DNA of 64,000 nt from Hydrogenophaga sp. IBVHS2 (GCF_002127215.1 NZ_NFUT01000002.1:892876-956875), one strand, 5' to 3'. Counted from the stretch's first letter, positions 1 through 8,795 are shown. Notes: generated from the sequence alone by a model not told the origin. Numbers and translations are program-made.

Positions 1-1071
1 AAGGCGCGCGCGCTCAAGCGGGTCACGGTGGCCGTGTCCGATGCGGGTGCGGTGCGTTCCGGTTTCGAGGTGGGCAAGGCGCTGGTGACCGGCGTGGAGT
101 TCGCCAAGGAGTGGGCCAATCGCCCTGGCAACCATGCCACGCCCACCCACCTGGCCGAAGCTGCCAAGGCGCTCGGTCGCCAGCCGGGCATCAAGACCGA
201 GGTGCTGGGCCCCAAGCAGGTGGCCGCCCTCGGCATGGGGGCCTTCATGGCGGTGGCCCAGGGCTCGGCCGAGCCGCTGCGCTTCATCGTGATGCAGTAC
301 AGCGGCGGTGCCAAGGGCGACGCGCCGGTGGTGCTGGTCGGCAAGGGCATCACCTTCGACACCGGCGGCATCTCCATCAAGCCGGCGCCCGAGATGGACG
401 AGATGAAGTTCGACATGGGCGGAGCCGCCAGCGTGCTCGGCACCTTCGCGGCCCTGGCCGAGCTCAGGCCGGCGATCAATGTGGTGGGCCTGATCCCGAG
501 CTGCGAGAACATGCCCGACGGCCTGGCGGTCAAGCCCGGCGATGTGGTCCGCAGCATGAGCGGCCAGACCATCGAGATCCTCAACACCGATGCCGAAGGG
601 CGTCTCATCCTGTGCGATGCGCTCACCTACGCCGCCCGCTTCAAACCCCGGGCGGTGGTCGACATCGCCACCCTGACCGGTGCCTGCGTCATCGCCCTGG
701 GTGCCGTGCGGACCGGTCTGTTCAGCGCCAGCGACGAACTGGCCACCGCCCTGCAGAAGGCCGGCGACACCTCGGGTGACCTGGCCTGGCGCATGCCGCT
801 CGACGATGAATACGCCGAGGGGCTCAAATCGAACTTTGCCGACATGGGCAATGTGGCCGGTCGCGCGGCCGGGTCGGTGACCGCCGCCAAGTTCCTGCAG
901 AAGTTCGTCGGCGACATGCCCTGGGCCCACCTGGACATCGCCGGTACCGCCTGGAAGAGCGGCGCTGCCAAGGGCGCCACCGGGCGGCCGGTGCCGCTGC
1001 TGCTGCAGTTCATCCTGGACCAGGCGCAGACGGCTCCCGCCCGGTCCGCTCGGCGCAAGGCCCGCGCCTGA
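1..1071 (+). CDS. pepA: Leucyl aminopeptidase (M17), 5' end cut by window edge
   Basis: Cytosolic di-metal aminopeptidase that removes N-terminal residues from peptides; in some bacteria it also acts as a DNA-binding accessory factor. The reading frame is open from base 1, so the start lies upstream. About 356 residues are visible, against about 500 for the family, so mainly the catalytic domain is present. Hallmarks are [10 protein letters not shown] at visible residues 114-123, followed by a KFDMGGAAS segment (metal-binding Lys and Asp residues), and the M17 signature NTDAEGRL at about 195-202, which supplies Asp/Glu metal ligands and the catalytic Arg. holC follows after 4 bases, a common proteobacterial arrangement that suggests cotranscription. 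Family identification is secure; only the N-terminus is missing. Confidence 0.95.
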   Translation, partial: KARALKRVTVAVSDAGAVRSGFEVGKALVTGVEFAKEWANRPGNHATPTHLAEAAKALGRQPGIKTEVLGPKQVAALGMGAFMAVAQGSAEPLRFIVMQYSGGAKGDAPVVLVGKGITFDTGGISIKPAPEMDEMKFDMGGAASVLGTFAALAELRPAINVVGLIPSCENMPDGLAVKPGDVVRSMSGQTIEILNTDAEGRLILCDALTYAARFKPRAVVDIATLTGACVIALGAVRTGLFSASDELATALQKAGDTSGDLAWRMPLDDEYAEGLKSNFADMGNVAGRAAGSVTAAKFLQKFVGDMPWAHLDIAGTAWKSGAAKGATGRPVPLLLQFILDQAQTAPARSARRKARA

Positions 1072-1075
1072 ACCC

Positions 1076-1510
1076 ATGCCGGCCGAAGTCGCGTTCCATT
1101 TCAATGCCCCGGACCGGGTGGCCTATGCCTGCCGGCTGCTGCGCAAGGCCTACCTGAAGGGCGCCCGTCTGTGGGTGCGGGTGGCCCCCGAAGACCTTGA
1201 AAGGCTCGACCAGGCCCTGTGGATCAGTCAGCCGGGCGACTTCGTTCCTCACAGCCGTGAGGGCGACGCCCCCGAACTGCTGCGCCATTCGCCGATCCAC
1301 CTGGCCACAGCTGCGCCACAGGCCGGGGATCGGCAGGTGCTGGTCAATCTGTGCGATGACGTGGCGGAAGGCTGGGACCGGTTCGAGCGTGTCATCGAGG
1401 TGGTGACCCAGTCCGAGGAAGACCGCCTGAAGGCGAGGGACCGGTGGCGCACCTACCGGGTGCAGGGCATCGAGCCGGTGCGCCACGATCTGGCATCGGC
1501 CGCCCCATGA
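1076..1510 (+). CDS. holC: DNA polymerase III chi subunit
   Basis: Chi subunit of the DNA polymerase III clamp-loader complex; in the family it pairs with psi (HolD) and contacts single-strand binding protein at the fork. At 144 aa it has normal length. The N-terminus (VAFHFNAPDRVAYACRLLRK) and the central acidic WVRVAPEDLERLDQALW region fit HolC, with the typical GDFVPH segment after it. The ATG at 1076 is only 4 bases after the pepA stop, so translation is probably coupled. An imperfect hairpin follows the gene at 1525-1553. Identification rests on family pattern and on the conserved pepA-holC pairing. Confidence 0.88.
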   Translation: MPAEVAFHFNAPDRVAYACRLLRKAYLKGARLWVRVAPEDLERLDQALWISQPGDFVPHSREGDAPELLRHSPIHLATAAPQAGDRQVLVNLCDDVAEGWDRFERVIEVVTQSEEDRLKARDRWRTYRVQGIEPVRHDLASAAP

Positions 1511-1524
1511 TGGTTCGGGTCCAG

Positions 1525-1553
1525 CATCGACGCCGCTAATGCGGCATTCGATG
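1525..1553 (+). terminator. Hairpin after holC, possible terminator
   Basis: CATCGA (1525-1530) and GCCGC (1532-1536) pair with GCGGC (1541-1545) and TCGATG (1548-1553), giving an 11-bp stem with small bulges and a TAAT loop. There is no clean T-run after it, so it may be a weak terminator or an mRNA-end stabiliser for pepA-holC. Confidence 0.35.
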
Positions 1554-1695
1554 TTGCGATTACGCATGAGGAAAACCCTTGGCTGCCACATGCCGGCTTC
1601 GCAGCGTGAAATCTGCCGGTTTTTTGGGGTATCTTTATGCAGTGGAGAAAAAAGTTCCCTCCGCGTTTCAACTTCATCCCTTTCGAGGAATCCCC

Positions 1696-2883
1696 ATGCA
1701 ACTGAACATCAAACTGGCCGTCATCGCCGCGGCTGTGGCGCTTGCGGCTTGTGGCAAGAAGGAAGAGGCCGCTGCGCCCGCCGCCGCTCCCGCTGCTGCC
1801 CCCGCAGCTGAAGCCCAGGTCGTCAAGATCGGTCACGTTGGTCCCACCAGTGGCGCCATCGCCCACCTGGGCAAGGACAACGAGAACGGCGCCCGCATGG
1901 CCATCGAAGAGCTGAACGCTGCCGGCCTGACCCTGGGTGGCAAGCCGGTCAAGTTCGAGCTGCTGGCTGAAGACGACGCCGCCGACCCCAAGCAGGGCAC
2001 CGCCGCTGCCACCAAGCTGGTGGACGCCAAGGTCGCCGGCGTGATCGGTCACCTGAACTCCGGCACCACCATCCCGGCCTCGCAGATCTACAACGACGCC
2101 GGCATCCCCCAGATCTCTCCCTCTGCCACCAACCCCAAGTACACCCGCCAGGGCTACCAGGGCGCTTTCCGCCTGGTGGCTGACGACGTGCACCTGGGTG
2201 GCACCCTGGGCAAGTACGCTGTCCAGACCCTCAAGGCACAGAACGTGGCCGTCATCGACGACCGCACCGCCTACGGTCAGGGCGTGGCTGACGAGTTCGA
2301 GAAGGGCGTGATCGCCGCCGGCGGCAAGGTCGTGGGTCGTGAATTCACCAACGACAAGGCCACCGACTTCAACGCCATCCTGACCACCCTGAAGGCCAAG
2401 AAGCCCGACGTGGTGTTCTTCGGCGGCATGGACGCCGTGGCCGGCCCGATGCTCAAGCAGATGAAGCAGCTGGGCATCAACGCCAAGTTCATGGGCGGCG
2501 ACGGCATCTGCACCTCCGAGCTGCCGAAGCTGTCGGGTGACGGCATGGCCGACGAGCAGGTCTACTGCGCCGAAGCCGGTGGTGTCGAAGGCGAGCAGAA
2601 GGCCGGCATGGACAAGTTCCGCGCCGACTTCAAGGCCAAGTTCAACGCCGACGTCCAGGTGTATGCCCCGTACGTGTACGACGCCGTGAAGGTCATGGCC
2701 AACGCCATGGTCACCGCCGGCTCGGCCGACCCCAAGGTCTACCTGCCTGCCCTGAAGGCCACCAACTACAAGGGCGTGACCGGCAACATCGAGTTCGACG
2801 AGAAGGGTGACATCAAGAACGGTGCCCTGACCCTCATGACCTACAAGGGCGGTGCCCGCACCACCATCGCCGTGATCCGCTGA
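1696..2883 (+). CDS. livK: Branched-chain amino acid ABC transporter substrate-binding lipoprotein
   Basis: Type I periplasmic-binding protein of the LivJ/LivK family (395 aa), which captures Leu/Ile/Val-type amino acids for an ABC importer. The chosen ATG at 1696 follows GAGGAA at 1685-1690 and gives a short signal with lipobox LAAC at about residues 15-18; an upstream in-frame start would bury this signal. The mature N-terminus is CGKKEE followed by an Ala/Pro tether, then VKIGHVGPTSGAIAHLGKDN, typical of this family. No permease or ATPase genes are adjacent, so it is an orphan binding protein here; partners must lie elsewhere. It is followed by a strong terminator. The exact ligand cannot be read from sequence. 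A nearly identical tether occurs in the binding protein at 57959-58798. Confidence 0.9.
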   Translation: MQLNIKLAVIAAAVALAACGKKEEAAAPAAAPAAAPAAEAQVVKIGHVGPTSGAIAHLGKDNENGARMAIEELNAAGLTLGGKPVKFELLAEDDAADPKQGTAAATKLVDAKVAGVIGHLNSGTTIPASQIYNDAGIPQISPSATNPKYTRQGYQGAFRLVADDVHLGGTLGKYAVQTLKAQNVAVIDDRTAYGQGVADEFEKGVIAAGGKVVGREFTNDKATDFNAILTTLKAKKPDVVFFGGMDAVAGPMLKQMKQLGINAKFMGGDGICTSELPKLSGDGMADEQVYCAEAGGVEGEQKAGMDKFRADFKAKFNADVQVYAPYVYDAVKVMANAMVTAGSADPKVYLPALKATNYKGVTGNIEFDEKGDIKNGALTLMTYKGGARTTIAVIR

Positions 2884-2906
2884 TCGACCGATCGGTCCTC
2901 ACGCAG

Positions 2907-2933
2907 AAAAGCCGCCCCGAGGGGCGGCTTTTT
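2907..2933 (+). terminator. Rho-independent terminator, bidirectional
   Basis: AAGCCGCCCC (2909-2918) and GGGGCGGCTT (2921-2930) form a perfect 10-bp stem with T residues after it and A residues before it. It can end livK on the plus strand and the RNA-binding protein gene at 2966-3280 on the minus strand. Confidence 0.88.
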
Positions 2934-2965
2934 CATGGGCGATCGGGCTGCGAAAGCCCGTCAGC

Positions 2966-3280
2966 TCAGTAGCTGTTGCGACGGTTGCCGTCGTAGCCAC
3001 CGCCGAAGCCGCCGCTGCGCGGGGCGCGCGCTTCCATGGGGCGGGCAATGTTGACCGTCAGGTCACGGCCACCCATGTTCTTGCCGTGCATGGCCTGGAT
3101 GGCGGCTTCGGCTTCGGCCGGGCTCGACATCTCGACGAAGCCGAAGCCCTTGGAGCGGCCGGTGTCGCGCTCCATCATGACCTTGGCGGACTGCACCTGG
3201 CCGAAGGAGGCGAATTGTTGCTGGAGGTCTTCGTCGCGAACCGAGTAAGACAGGTTGCCGACGTAAAGTTTGCTGCTCAT
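2966..3280 (-). CDS. Small RNA-recognition-motif (RRM) protein
   Basis: A 104-aa single-RRM protein resembling the RNA-binding proteins of cyanobacteria and many proteobacteria, probably binding single-stranded RNA in the cytosol. RNP2 is LYVGNL (residues 5-10) and RNP1 is KGFGFVEM (about 44-51), both with their aromatic positions. The C-terminal tail after about residue 85 is Gly/Arg-rich (GGFGGGYDG), common in this family. It is monocistronic, with AAAGG upstream of the ATG and about 320 bases of non-coding sequence before it. Some homologues are cold-induced; nothing here proves that. The target RNA is unknown. Confidence 0.9.
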   Translation of the reverse strand: MSSKLYVGNLSYSVRDEDLQQQFASFGQVQSAKVMMERDTGRSKGFGFVEMSSPAEAEAAIQAMHGKNMGGRDLTVNIARPMEARAPRSGGFGGGYDGNRRNSY

Positions 3281-3602
3281 GATGAGCCTTTCAGAATGTG
3301 CGCTGCGCGTGGCTGTGCGCGTGTCATGGACGGTCCTGTGGAAGGACCGAAAGAAGCTCGCCTGGGGAGGAAGTCAGACCACCGGCGGGGGCCCAGGACG
3401 GGCCGGTGCGGTGGAGGTGTGCGGTGTTGGGGGTACCGCTGCCCGAATCAAACTTGTCTGTTGCTGAGGAAAGCATTCGCAACAGTGGGCGGAGTGTGAC
3501 AGCGTTCCGCGGTTCGCACAACCTTTGTTTTCTGACGGCGCGGTGCAAGCACCGGAAATGAGAAGCCCCTGCGATCGCGAGATGGCAGGGGCTTGCATGG
3601 TG
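3281..3602. other. Non-coding stretch upstream of the RRM gene
   Basis: About 320 bases between the RRM gene and tRNA-Ser, both on the minus strand. It should carry the promoter and 5' leader of the RRM gene plus the tRNA hairpin at 3563-3594. The short open frames here have no family features or ribosome sites and I do not call them genes. Confidence 0.5.
3563..3594 (-). terminator. Hairpin downstream of tRNA-Ser
   Basis: AAGCCCCTGC (3563-3572) and GCAGGGGCTT (3585-3594) form a perfect 10-bp inverted repeat, just 3' of the tRNA on the minus strand. On that strand the stem is followed by TCTCATTTCC, a weak T-run, so it probably ends the tRNA transcript. Confidence 0.6.
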
Positions 3603-3692
<90 letters not shown>

Positions 3693-3746
3693 GCGAAGCC
3701 TGCGATTGTAGCAGGGCAGGAGGTCCGTTTTTGCAGGACTTGCCGT

Positions 3747-4142
3747 TCAGGTGGCGGCGCTGCCGTCGGTGGACCTGCGCCATGCATGCCGCTGAAGCGT
3801 TTCCAGATCCACGAACTGGAGGGTGGAGGCGTGGGTGGCCTCCAGGATCACCGGCGGGGCCACGCCGGCGGTCAGGGCCTCCTTCCAGCGCCGCACGCAC
3901 AGGCACCAGCGGTCTCCAGGCCTGAGACCTGGAAAGCGCCATTCAGGTCGGGGGGTGCTCAGGTCGTTGCCGACCGCTTGCGAAAAGGCCAGGAAATCGG
4001 CCGTGACGCGGGCGCACACCACATGGGTGCCGACGTCGTCGGGGCCGGTGTGGCAGCAGCCATCACGATAGAAACCGGTGACGGGGTCGAACGAGCACGC
4101 CTGCAGCGGCTCGCCCATCACGTTGAGGGCATCGTGGTCCAT
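3747..4142 (-). CDS. DUF2237 family protein
   Basis: A 131-aa protein of the DUF2237 family, function unknown. Family hallmarks are clear: FYRDGCCHTGPDDVGTH with its adjacent Cys pair, GNDLSTPRPEWRFPGL, and PGDRWCLCVRRW with another Cys pair near the C-terminus. The conserved cysteines and histidines suggest metal binding or redox chemistry, which is inference. It starts only 5 bases after the stop of the stomatin-like gene and is probably the last gene of an nfeD-stomatin-DUF2237 transcript. Confidence 0.88.
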   Translation of the reverse strand: MDHDALNVMGEPLQACSFDPVTGFYRDGCCHTGPDDVGTHVVCARVTADFLAFSQAVGNDLSTPRPEWRFPGLRPGDRWCLCVRRWKEALTAGVAPPVILEATHASTLQFVDLETLQRHAWRRSTDGSAAT

Positions 4143-4147
4143 GGGGT

Positions 4148-5068
4148 TCAGCGAGCAGGGCTATGGGTGGCGTTGACCATCTTCATGGCCGAGGCGATCA
4201 GGGACGACACCTCGGTCATGTTGCCGGGCACGATGAGGGTGGTGGTGGCGTCGGCAGCTACCTTGGCATAAGCGTCCACCGCCCGTTCGGCCACCTTGAG
4301 CTGCACCGCTTCCTGACCGCCGGGCTGGCGGATCGCGGCGGCCACGCGTTCGATGGCCTGGGCCGTGGCTTCGGCCACCGCGGTGATGGAGGCGGCCTCG
4401 CCCTGCGCATTGTTGATGGCGGCCTGCTTCTCGCCTTCGGAGCGGGCAATGAAGGCCTCGCGCTCGCCGGTGGCGATGTTGATCTGTTCCTGACGACGGC
4501 CTTCGGAGGCCGCGATCAGGGCGCGCTTCTCCCGCTCGGCCGTGATCTGCTGCTGCATGGCGTGCAGGATCTCCTTGGGCGGGGTGAGGTCCTTGATCTC
4601 GTAGCGCAGCACCTTCACGCCCCAGTTGAGGGCGGCCTCGTCGATGGCCTGCACCACCTGGGCGTTGATGATGTCGCGCTCCTCGAAGGTCTTGTCGAGT
4701 TCGAGCTTGCCGATGACGGAGCGCAGCGAGGTCTGCGCGAGCTGGGTGACGGCCACGATGTAATTCGATGAGCCGTAGCTGGCACGCATCGGGTCGGTGA
4801 CCTGGAAGTACAGGATGCCGTCGACCTGCAGCTGGGTGTTGTCGCGGGTGATGCAGATCTGGCTGGGCACGTCCAGCGGAATCTCCTTGAGGCTGTGCTG
4901 GTAGGCCACCTTGTCGATGAAGGGCACGATGAAGTTCAGGCCGGGTGCCAGTGCGGTGTGGTACTTGCCGAGCCGTTCCACCACCCAGGCGTTCTGCTGG
5001 GGCACGACCTTGATCGAGCTCTTGATGAAGATGGCCGCTATGACGATGAGGACGATCGCGATTTCCAT
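4148..5068 (-). CDS. qmcA: SPFH/Band-7 stomatin-like membrane protein (QmcA/paraslipin type)
   Basis: A 306-aa membrane-anchored SPFH protein that probably forms large oligomeric membrane scaffolds. Residues 1-20 are a hydrophobic anchor (IAIVLIVIAAIFI); the SPFH domain follows (VVPQQNAWVVERLGKYH, LKEIPLDVPSQICITRDN), then an Ala/Glu-rich helical region (EREKRALIAASEGRRQEQ and EREAFIARSEGEKQAA repeats) typical of the coiled-coil arm. The NfeD partner is directly upstream, the standard pairing. E. coli QmcA/YbbK is a similar protein paired with an NfeD-type protein. No regulation can be read. Confidence 0.92.
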   Translation of the reverse strand: MEIAIVLIVIAAIFIKSSIKVVPQQNAWVVERLGKYHTALAPGLNFIVPFIDKVAYQHSLKEIPLDVPSQICITRDNTQLQVDGILYFQVTDPMRASYGSSNYIVAVTQLAQTSLRSVIGKLELDKTFEERDIINAQVVQAIDEAALNWGVKVLRYEIKDLTPPKEILHAMQQQITAEREKRALIAASEGRRQEQINIATGEREAFIARSEGEKQAAINNAQGEAASITAVAEATAQAIERVAAAIRQPGGQEAVQLKVAERAVDAYAKVAADATTTLIVPGNMTEVSSLIASAMKMVNATHSPAR

Positions 5069-5099
5069 GAGGGGGTTCCTTGGGGAAGAGGGAAAGGGG

Positions 5100-5525
5100 T
5101 CAGGCGCGGTCGAGCACCAGGCGGTTGCCGACCAGTTCGATCACCCGGTGCGGTCCGGGTTCAGGCGCCAGTCCGACGCGGGGGATGGCGGTCCAGCGGG
5201 CACCGCGGTACTGCACATGCGCAGTGCCGTCAGCTTCCCAGGCCAGCACCTGCACCACCTCGCCGATGTCCAGGTTGACGTCACGGCGGGCGCCTGCCGG
5301 CAGATCGGAGGCCTGACGGCGTCGCAGCACCGTCCAGACTGCCACGGCGCCGGCGCCCACCACGGCAGCGGCCACCAGCTGGGCGGTCAGGCCCAGACCG
5401 CCATGGGCCGCCAGGGCGCCGGCCCCCAGGCCCAGCGCCACCATGAGCAGGTAGAAGGTGCCGGTGAACAGTTCCAGGGCCACGGCACCGCCTGCCAGCA
5501 ACCACCAGATCGTCGACATTGCCAT
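5100..5525 (-). CDS. NfeD-like membrane protein
   Basis: Short NfeD-family protein (141 aa), the usual partner of stomatin-like proteins. Two or three hydrophobic segments occupy residues 1-65 (WWLLAGGAVALELFTG, YLLMVALGLGAGALAA, LVAAAVVGAGAVAVW). The C-terminal 70 residues form the OB-fold-like domain (VNLDIGEVVQVLAWEADGTAHVQYRGARW). The ATG at 5525 has AAAGG about 8 bases upstream; the ATG at 5519 is an alternative. It precedes the stomatin gene by 31 bases. It lacks the serine-protease half of long NfeD proteins. Confidence 0.87.
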   Translation of the reverse strand: MAMSTIWWLLAGGAVALELFTGTFYLLMVALGLGAGALAAHGGLGLTAQLVAAAVVGAGAVAVWTVLRRRQASDLPAGARRDVNLDIGEVVQVLAWEADGTAHVQYRGARWTAIPRVGLAPEPGPHRVIELVGNRLVLDRA

Positions 5526-5620
5526 CGGATGCGCCTTTCATGCCGGCAGCTTGTGGCCGGTTCCCGGTCGATTCTGCGACAAAAGCCACCGTCCGCCGCC
5601 GGGAGGACACGCGATTTCCG

Positions 5621-5668
5621 TACACTTCGGCCCTTGCCCGACGGCGTGAGGTCGTCGGGCCTTTTCTT
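5621..5668 (+). promoter_or_regulatory. Candidate short leader with terminator hairpin before the decarboxylase
   Basis: A -10-like TACACT at 5621-5626 lies just before a perfect stem, GCCCGACG (5636-5643) with CGTCGGGC (5653-5660), followed by CTTTTCTTT. The hairpin lies about 65 bases upstream of the decarboxylase start, so RNA beginning near 5633 would meet a terminator almost at once. No good -35 is visible, so the promoter half is tentative. Confidence 0.45.
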
Positions 5669-5724
5669 TGTGGCCTTCGGGCCTGCATGTTGGGCGGCGT
5701 GGCCGCGCCTGGCTGGAGCTTGAG

Positions 5725-8022
5725 ATGAAATTCCGTTTTCCCATCGTCATCATCGACGAGGACTTCCGTTCCGAGAACAGCTCGGGCCTGGGCATCCGCG
5801 CCATGGCGCAGGCCATCGAGAGCGAAGGTTTCGAGGTGGTGGGCGTAACCAGCTACGGCGACCTGAGCCAGTTCGCCCAGCAGCAGAGCCGGGCCAGTGC
5901 CTTCATCCTGTCCATCGACGACGAGGAGTTCACCCCCGGTCCCGAGCTCGACCCGGCGGTGCTGAACCTGCGCAACTTCATCGAGGAGGTGCGGCGCAAG
6001 AACACCGAGGTGCCGATCTACATCTACGGCGAGACCAAGACCAGCCGCCACCTGCCCAACGACATCCTGCGCGAGCTGCATGGCTTCATCCACATGTTCG
6101 AGGACACGCCGGAGTTCGTGGCACGCCACATCATCCGCGAAGCCAAGAGCTATCTGGAGGGCATCCAGCCGCCGTTCTTCAAGGCGCTGCTCGACTACGC
6201 CGAGGACGGCTCCTACTCGTGGCACTGTCCAGGCCACTCGGGCGGTGTGGCCTTCCTGAAGACGCCGGTGGGGCAGATGTTCCACCAGTTCTTCGGCGAG
6301 AACATGCTGCGGGCCGATGTGTGCAACGCGGTGGAGGAGCTGGGCCAGCTGCTCGACCACAACGGCGCCATCGGTGCTTCCGAGCGCAACGCCGCGCGCA
6401 TCTTCAATGCCGACCACTGCTTCTTCGTCACCAACGGCACCAGCACCAGCAACAAGATGGTGTGGCACCACACGGTGGCGCCGGGCGATGTGGTGGTGGT
6501 GGACCGCAACTGCCACAAGAGCATCCTGCACTCGATCATCATGACCGGCGCCATCCCGGTCTTCCTCAAGCCCACGCGCAACCACTACGGGATCATCGGC
6601 CCCATTCCCCAGGCCGAGTTCGAGATCGAGTCCATCCAGGCCAAGATCCGCGCCAACCCGCTGCTGGCCGGTGTGGACGCCGAATCGGTCAGGCCCCGGG
6701 TGCTCACGCTGACCCAGTCGACCTACGACGGCGTGCTCTACAACACCGAGGCCATCAAGCAGATGCTCGACGGCTACGTGGCCAATCTGCACTTCGACGA
6801 GGCCTGGTTGCCGCATGCCGCCTTCCACCCGTTCTATGGCAACTTCCACGCCATGGGCAAGAAGCGGGCGCGCCCCAAGGAATCGGTGGTGTATTCGACC
6901 CAGTCCATCCACAAGCTGCTGGCCGGCATCAGCCAGGCCAGCCACGTGCTGGTGCAGGACTCGCAGAACGTCAAGCTGGACCGCCACCTCTTCAACGAGG
7001 CCTACCTGATGCACACCAGCACCAGCCCGCAGTACGCCATCATCGCCAGCTGCGACGTGGCCGCGGCCATGATGGAGCCGCCCGGCGGCCGCGCGCTGGT
7101 GGAGGAAAGCATCCTGGAGGCACTCGATTTCCGCCGCGCCATGCGCAAGATCGAGGACGAGTTCGGTGCCGACGACTGGTGGTTCCAGGTTTGGGGACCG
7201 GAGCATCTGGCCGACGAGGGCGTGGGCGAAGCCCGCGACTGGGTGCTCAACCGGCAGAAGGCCGACGACGGCCGCGACACCGAAAAGGACTGGCACGGCT
7301 TTGGCGACATGGCGCCGGGCTTCAACATGCTCGACCCCATCAAGGCCACCATCGTCACGCCCGGCCTCAAGCTCGACGGCAGCTTCGACGAGACCGGCAT
7401 CCCGGCCTCCATCGTCACCAAGTTCCTCGCCGAGCACGGCGTGGTGGTCGAGAAGACCGGCCTCTACAGCTTCTTCATCATGTTCACCATCGGCATCACC
7501 AAGGGCCGCTGGAACACGCTGCTGACCGCACTCCAGCAGTTCAAGGACGACTACGCCAAGAACCAGCCGATGTGGCGCATCCTGCCGGAGTTCTGCCAGA
7601 AGCACCCGCGCTACGAGCAGATGGGCCTGCGCGACCTGTGCCAGCACGTGCACGAGATGTACGCCCGCTACGACATCGCCCGCCTGACCACCGAGATGTA
7701 CCTGAGCGACCTCACCCCGGCCATGAAGCCGTCGGACGCCTTTGCCCACATCGCGCAACGCACCACCGAGCGGGTGCCGATCGACCAGCTGGAAGGCCGC
7801 ATCACCACCAGCCTGGTCACGCCGTACCCGCCGGGCATTCCGCTGCTGATCCCCGGCGAGGTGTTCAACCGCAAGATCGTGGACTACCTGAAGTTCGCCC
7901 GCGAATTCAACCGCCAGTGCCCCGGCTTCGAGACCGACATCCACGGGCTGGTGGAGGTCGTCGGCGAAGACGGCCAGAAGGCCTACTTTGCCGACTGTGT
8001 GAAGTTGTCCAGCCAAGTCTGA
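5725..8022 (+). CDS. Orn/Lys/Arg decarboxylase (class I, PLP-dependent)
   Basis: Large PLP-dependent basic amino acid decarboxylase (765 aa) of the AdiA/LdcC/SpeF family, converting arginine, lysine or ornithine to a polyamine or cadaverine plus CO2 and consuming a proton. The start at 5725 has GGAG 7 bases upstream and gives MKFRFPIVIIDED, a typical N-terminal wing domain; an earlier in-frame start is rejected. Visible motifs are SWHCPGHSGG, VVVDRNCHKSILHS, LHFDEAW (PLP-binding Asp), STQSIHKLLAGISQASH with the Schiff-base Lys, and the C-terminal PYPPGIPLLIPGE. Substrate cannot be decided from sequence. No antiporter gene is adjacent, so a classical acid-resistance operon is not present here. 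Confidence 0.93.
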   Translation: MKFRFPIVIIDEDFRSENSSGLGIRAMAQAIESEGFEVVGVTSYGDLSQFAQQQSRASAFILSIDDEEFTPGPELDPAVLNLRNFIEEVRRKNTEVPIYIYGETKTSRHLPNDILRELHGFIHMFEDTPEFVARHIIREAKSYLEGIQPPFFKALLDYAEDGSYSWHCPGHSGGVAFLKTPVGQMFHQFFGENMLRADVCNAVEELGQLLDHNGAIGASERNAARIFNADHCFFVTNGTSTSNKMVWHHTVAPGDVVVVDRNCHKSILHSIIMTGAIPVFLKPTRNHYGIIGPIPQAEFEIESIQAKIRANPLLAGVDAESVRPRVLTLTQSTYDGVLYNTEAIKQMLDGYVANLHFDEAWLPHAAFHPFYGNFHAMGKKRARPKESVVYSTQSIHKLLAGISQASHVLVQDSQNVKLDRHLFNEAYLMHTSTSPQYAIIASCDVAAAMMEPPGGRALVEESILEALDFRRAMRKIEDEFGADDWWFQVWGPEHLADEGVGEARDWVLNRQKADDGRDTEKDWHGFGDMAPGFNMLDPIKATIVTPGLKLDGSFDETGIPASIVTKFLAEHGVVVEKTGLYSFFIMFTIGITKGRWNTLLTALQQFKDDYAKNQPMWRILPEFCQKHPRYEQMGLRDLCQHVHEMYARYDIARLTTEMYLSDLTPAMKPSDAFAHIAQRTTERVPIDQLEGRITTSLVTPYPPGIPLLIPGEVFNRKIVDYLKFAREFNRQCPGFETDIHGLVEVVGEDGQKAYFADCVKLSSQV

Positions 8023-8176
8023 CGGGGGCCGGACCGCTACGCCTTGCTGGGGCCGGCGGATTCACCGGGCGGTCTTTCCCGTGCGCGCGGCGGGGTTGCT
8101 TCATCCGGTTCCGTCGTCGTCTCCGTACTGAGGGTGTCCGCTGCAACCCGCGGTGGCTTCAACCCAAGGAGATGTC

Positions 8177-8734
8177 ATGATGAAGTTCCACGCCAATCGC
8201 AATCTGGTCGCCCTCGGGCTGGCACTGGCCCTGGCCGGCGGCAGCGCCATGGCCCAGGTCACTGTGGGCGGCGCCCCGATGTTCCCCACCAAGGACATCA
8301 TCGACAACGCCGTCAATTCCAAAGATCACACCACCCTGGTGGCTGCGGTCAAGGCTGCCGGTCTGGTCGACACGCTCAAGTCCGCTGGTCCGTTCACCGT
8401 GTTTGCGCCCACCAATGCTGCGTTCGGCATGCTGCCCGCCGGCACGGTCGACAACCTGCTCAAGCCGGAAAACAAGGCCGCCCTGACCGGTGTGCTGACC
8501 TACCACGTGGTTCCCGGCAAGCTGGATGCCGCAGCGCTGTCCAAGGCCGTGACCGAAGGCAAGGGCTCCGCCATGCTGAAGACGGTCGCGGGCGGTACCC
8601 TGACTGTGAAGGCGCAGGGCGGCAAGGTCATGGTCACGGACGAAAAGGGCGGCGTCGCGCAGGTGACCATTGCCGACGTCATCCAGTCCAACGGCGTGAT
8701 CCATGTGATCGACAAGGTGCTGCTGCCGCGCTGA
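8177..8734 (+). CDS. Secreted fasciclin (FAS1) domain protein
   Basis: A 185-aa exported single-FAS1-domain protein, probably periplasmic or surface-associated and possibly adhesive. The ATG at 8177 has AAGGA 6 bases upstream. Residues 1-25 form a Sec signal (LVALGLALALAGGSAMAQ) with an AMA|Q-like cleavage site. The FAS1 motifs are present: H1-type TLVAAVKAAGLVDTL, FTVFAPTNAAF, then YHVVPGKLDAAAL and a final NGVIHVIDKVLLPR. It stands alone and is followed by a strong terminator. The ligand is unknown. Confidence 0.92.
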   Translation: MMKFHANRNLVALGLALALAGGSAMAQVTVGGAPMFPTKDIIDNAVNSKDHTTLVAAVKAAGLVDTLKSAGPFTVFAPTNAAFGMLPAGTVDNLLKPENKAALTGVLTYHVVPGKLDAAALSKAVTEGKGSAMLKTVAGGTLTVKAQGGKVMVTDEKGGVAQVTIADVIQSNGVIHVIDKVLLPR

Positions 8735-8747
8735 CATGAACAGCCGC

Positions 8748-8774
8748 AAAAAAGCCGCCCGAGGGCGGCTTTTT
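8748..8774 (+). terminator. Rho-independent terminator, bidirectional
   Basis: AAGCCGCCC (8752-8760) and GGGCGGCTT (8763-8771) form a 9-bp stem, with five T on the right and six or more A on the left. It can end the fasciclin gene on the plus strand and fabI on the minus strand. Confidence 0.88.
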
Positions 8775-8795
8775 CATGCCTGAGGACACAGGCGA

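Noticed and set aside
5281..8016. 911-codon open frame on the minus strand opposite the decarboxylase
   Set aside because: Its translation is low-complexity (His/Val/Gly/Leu-rich) as expected for antisense of a GC-rich gene; the plus-strand decarboxylase has clear motifs over the whole span.
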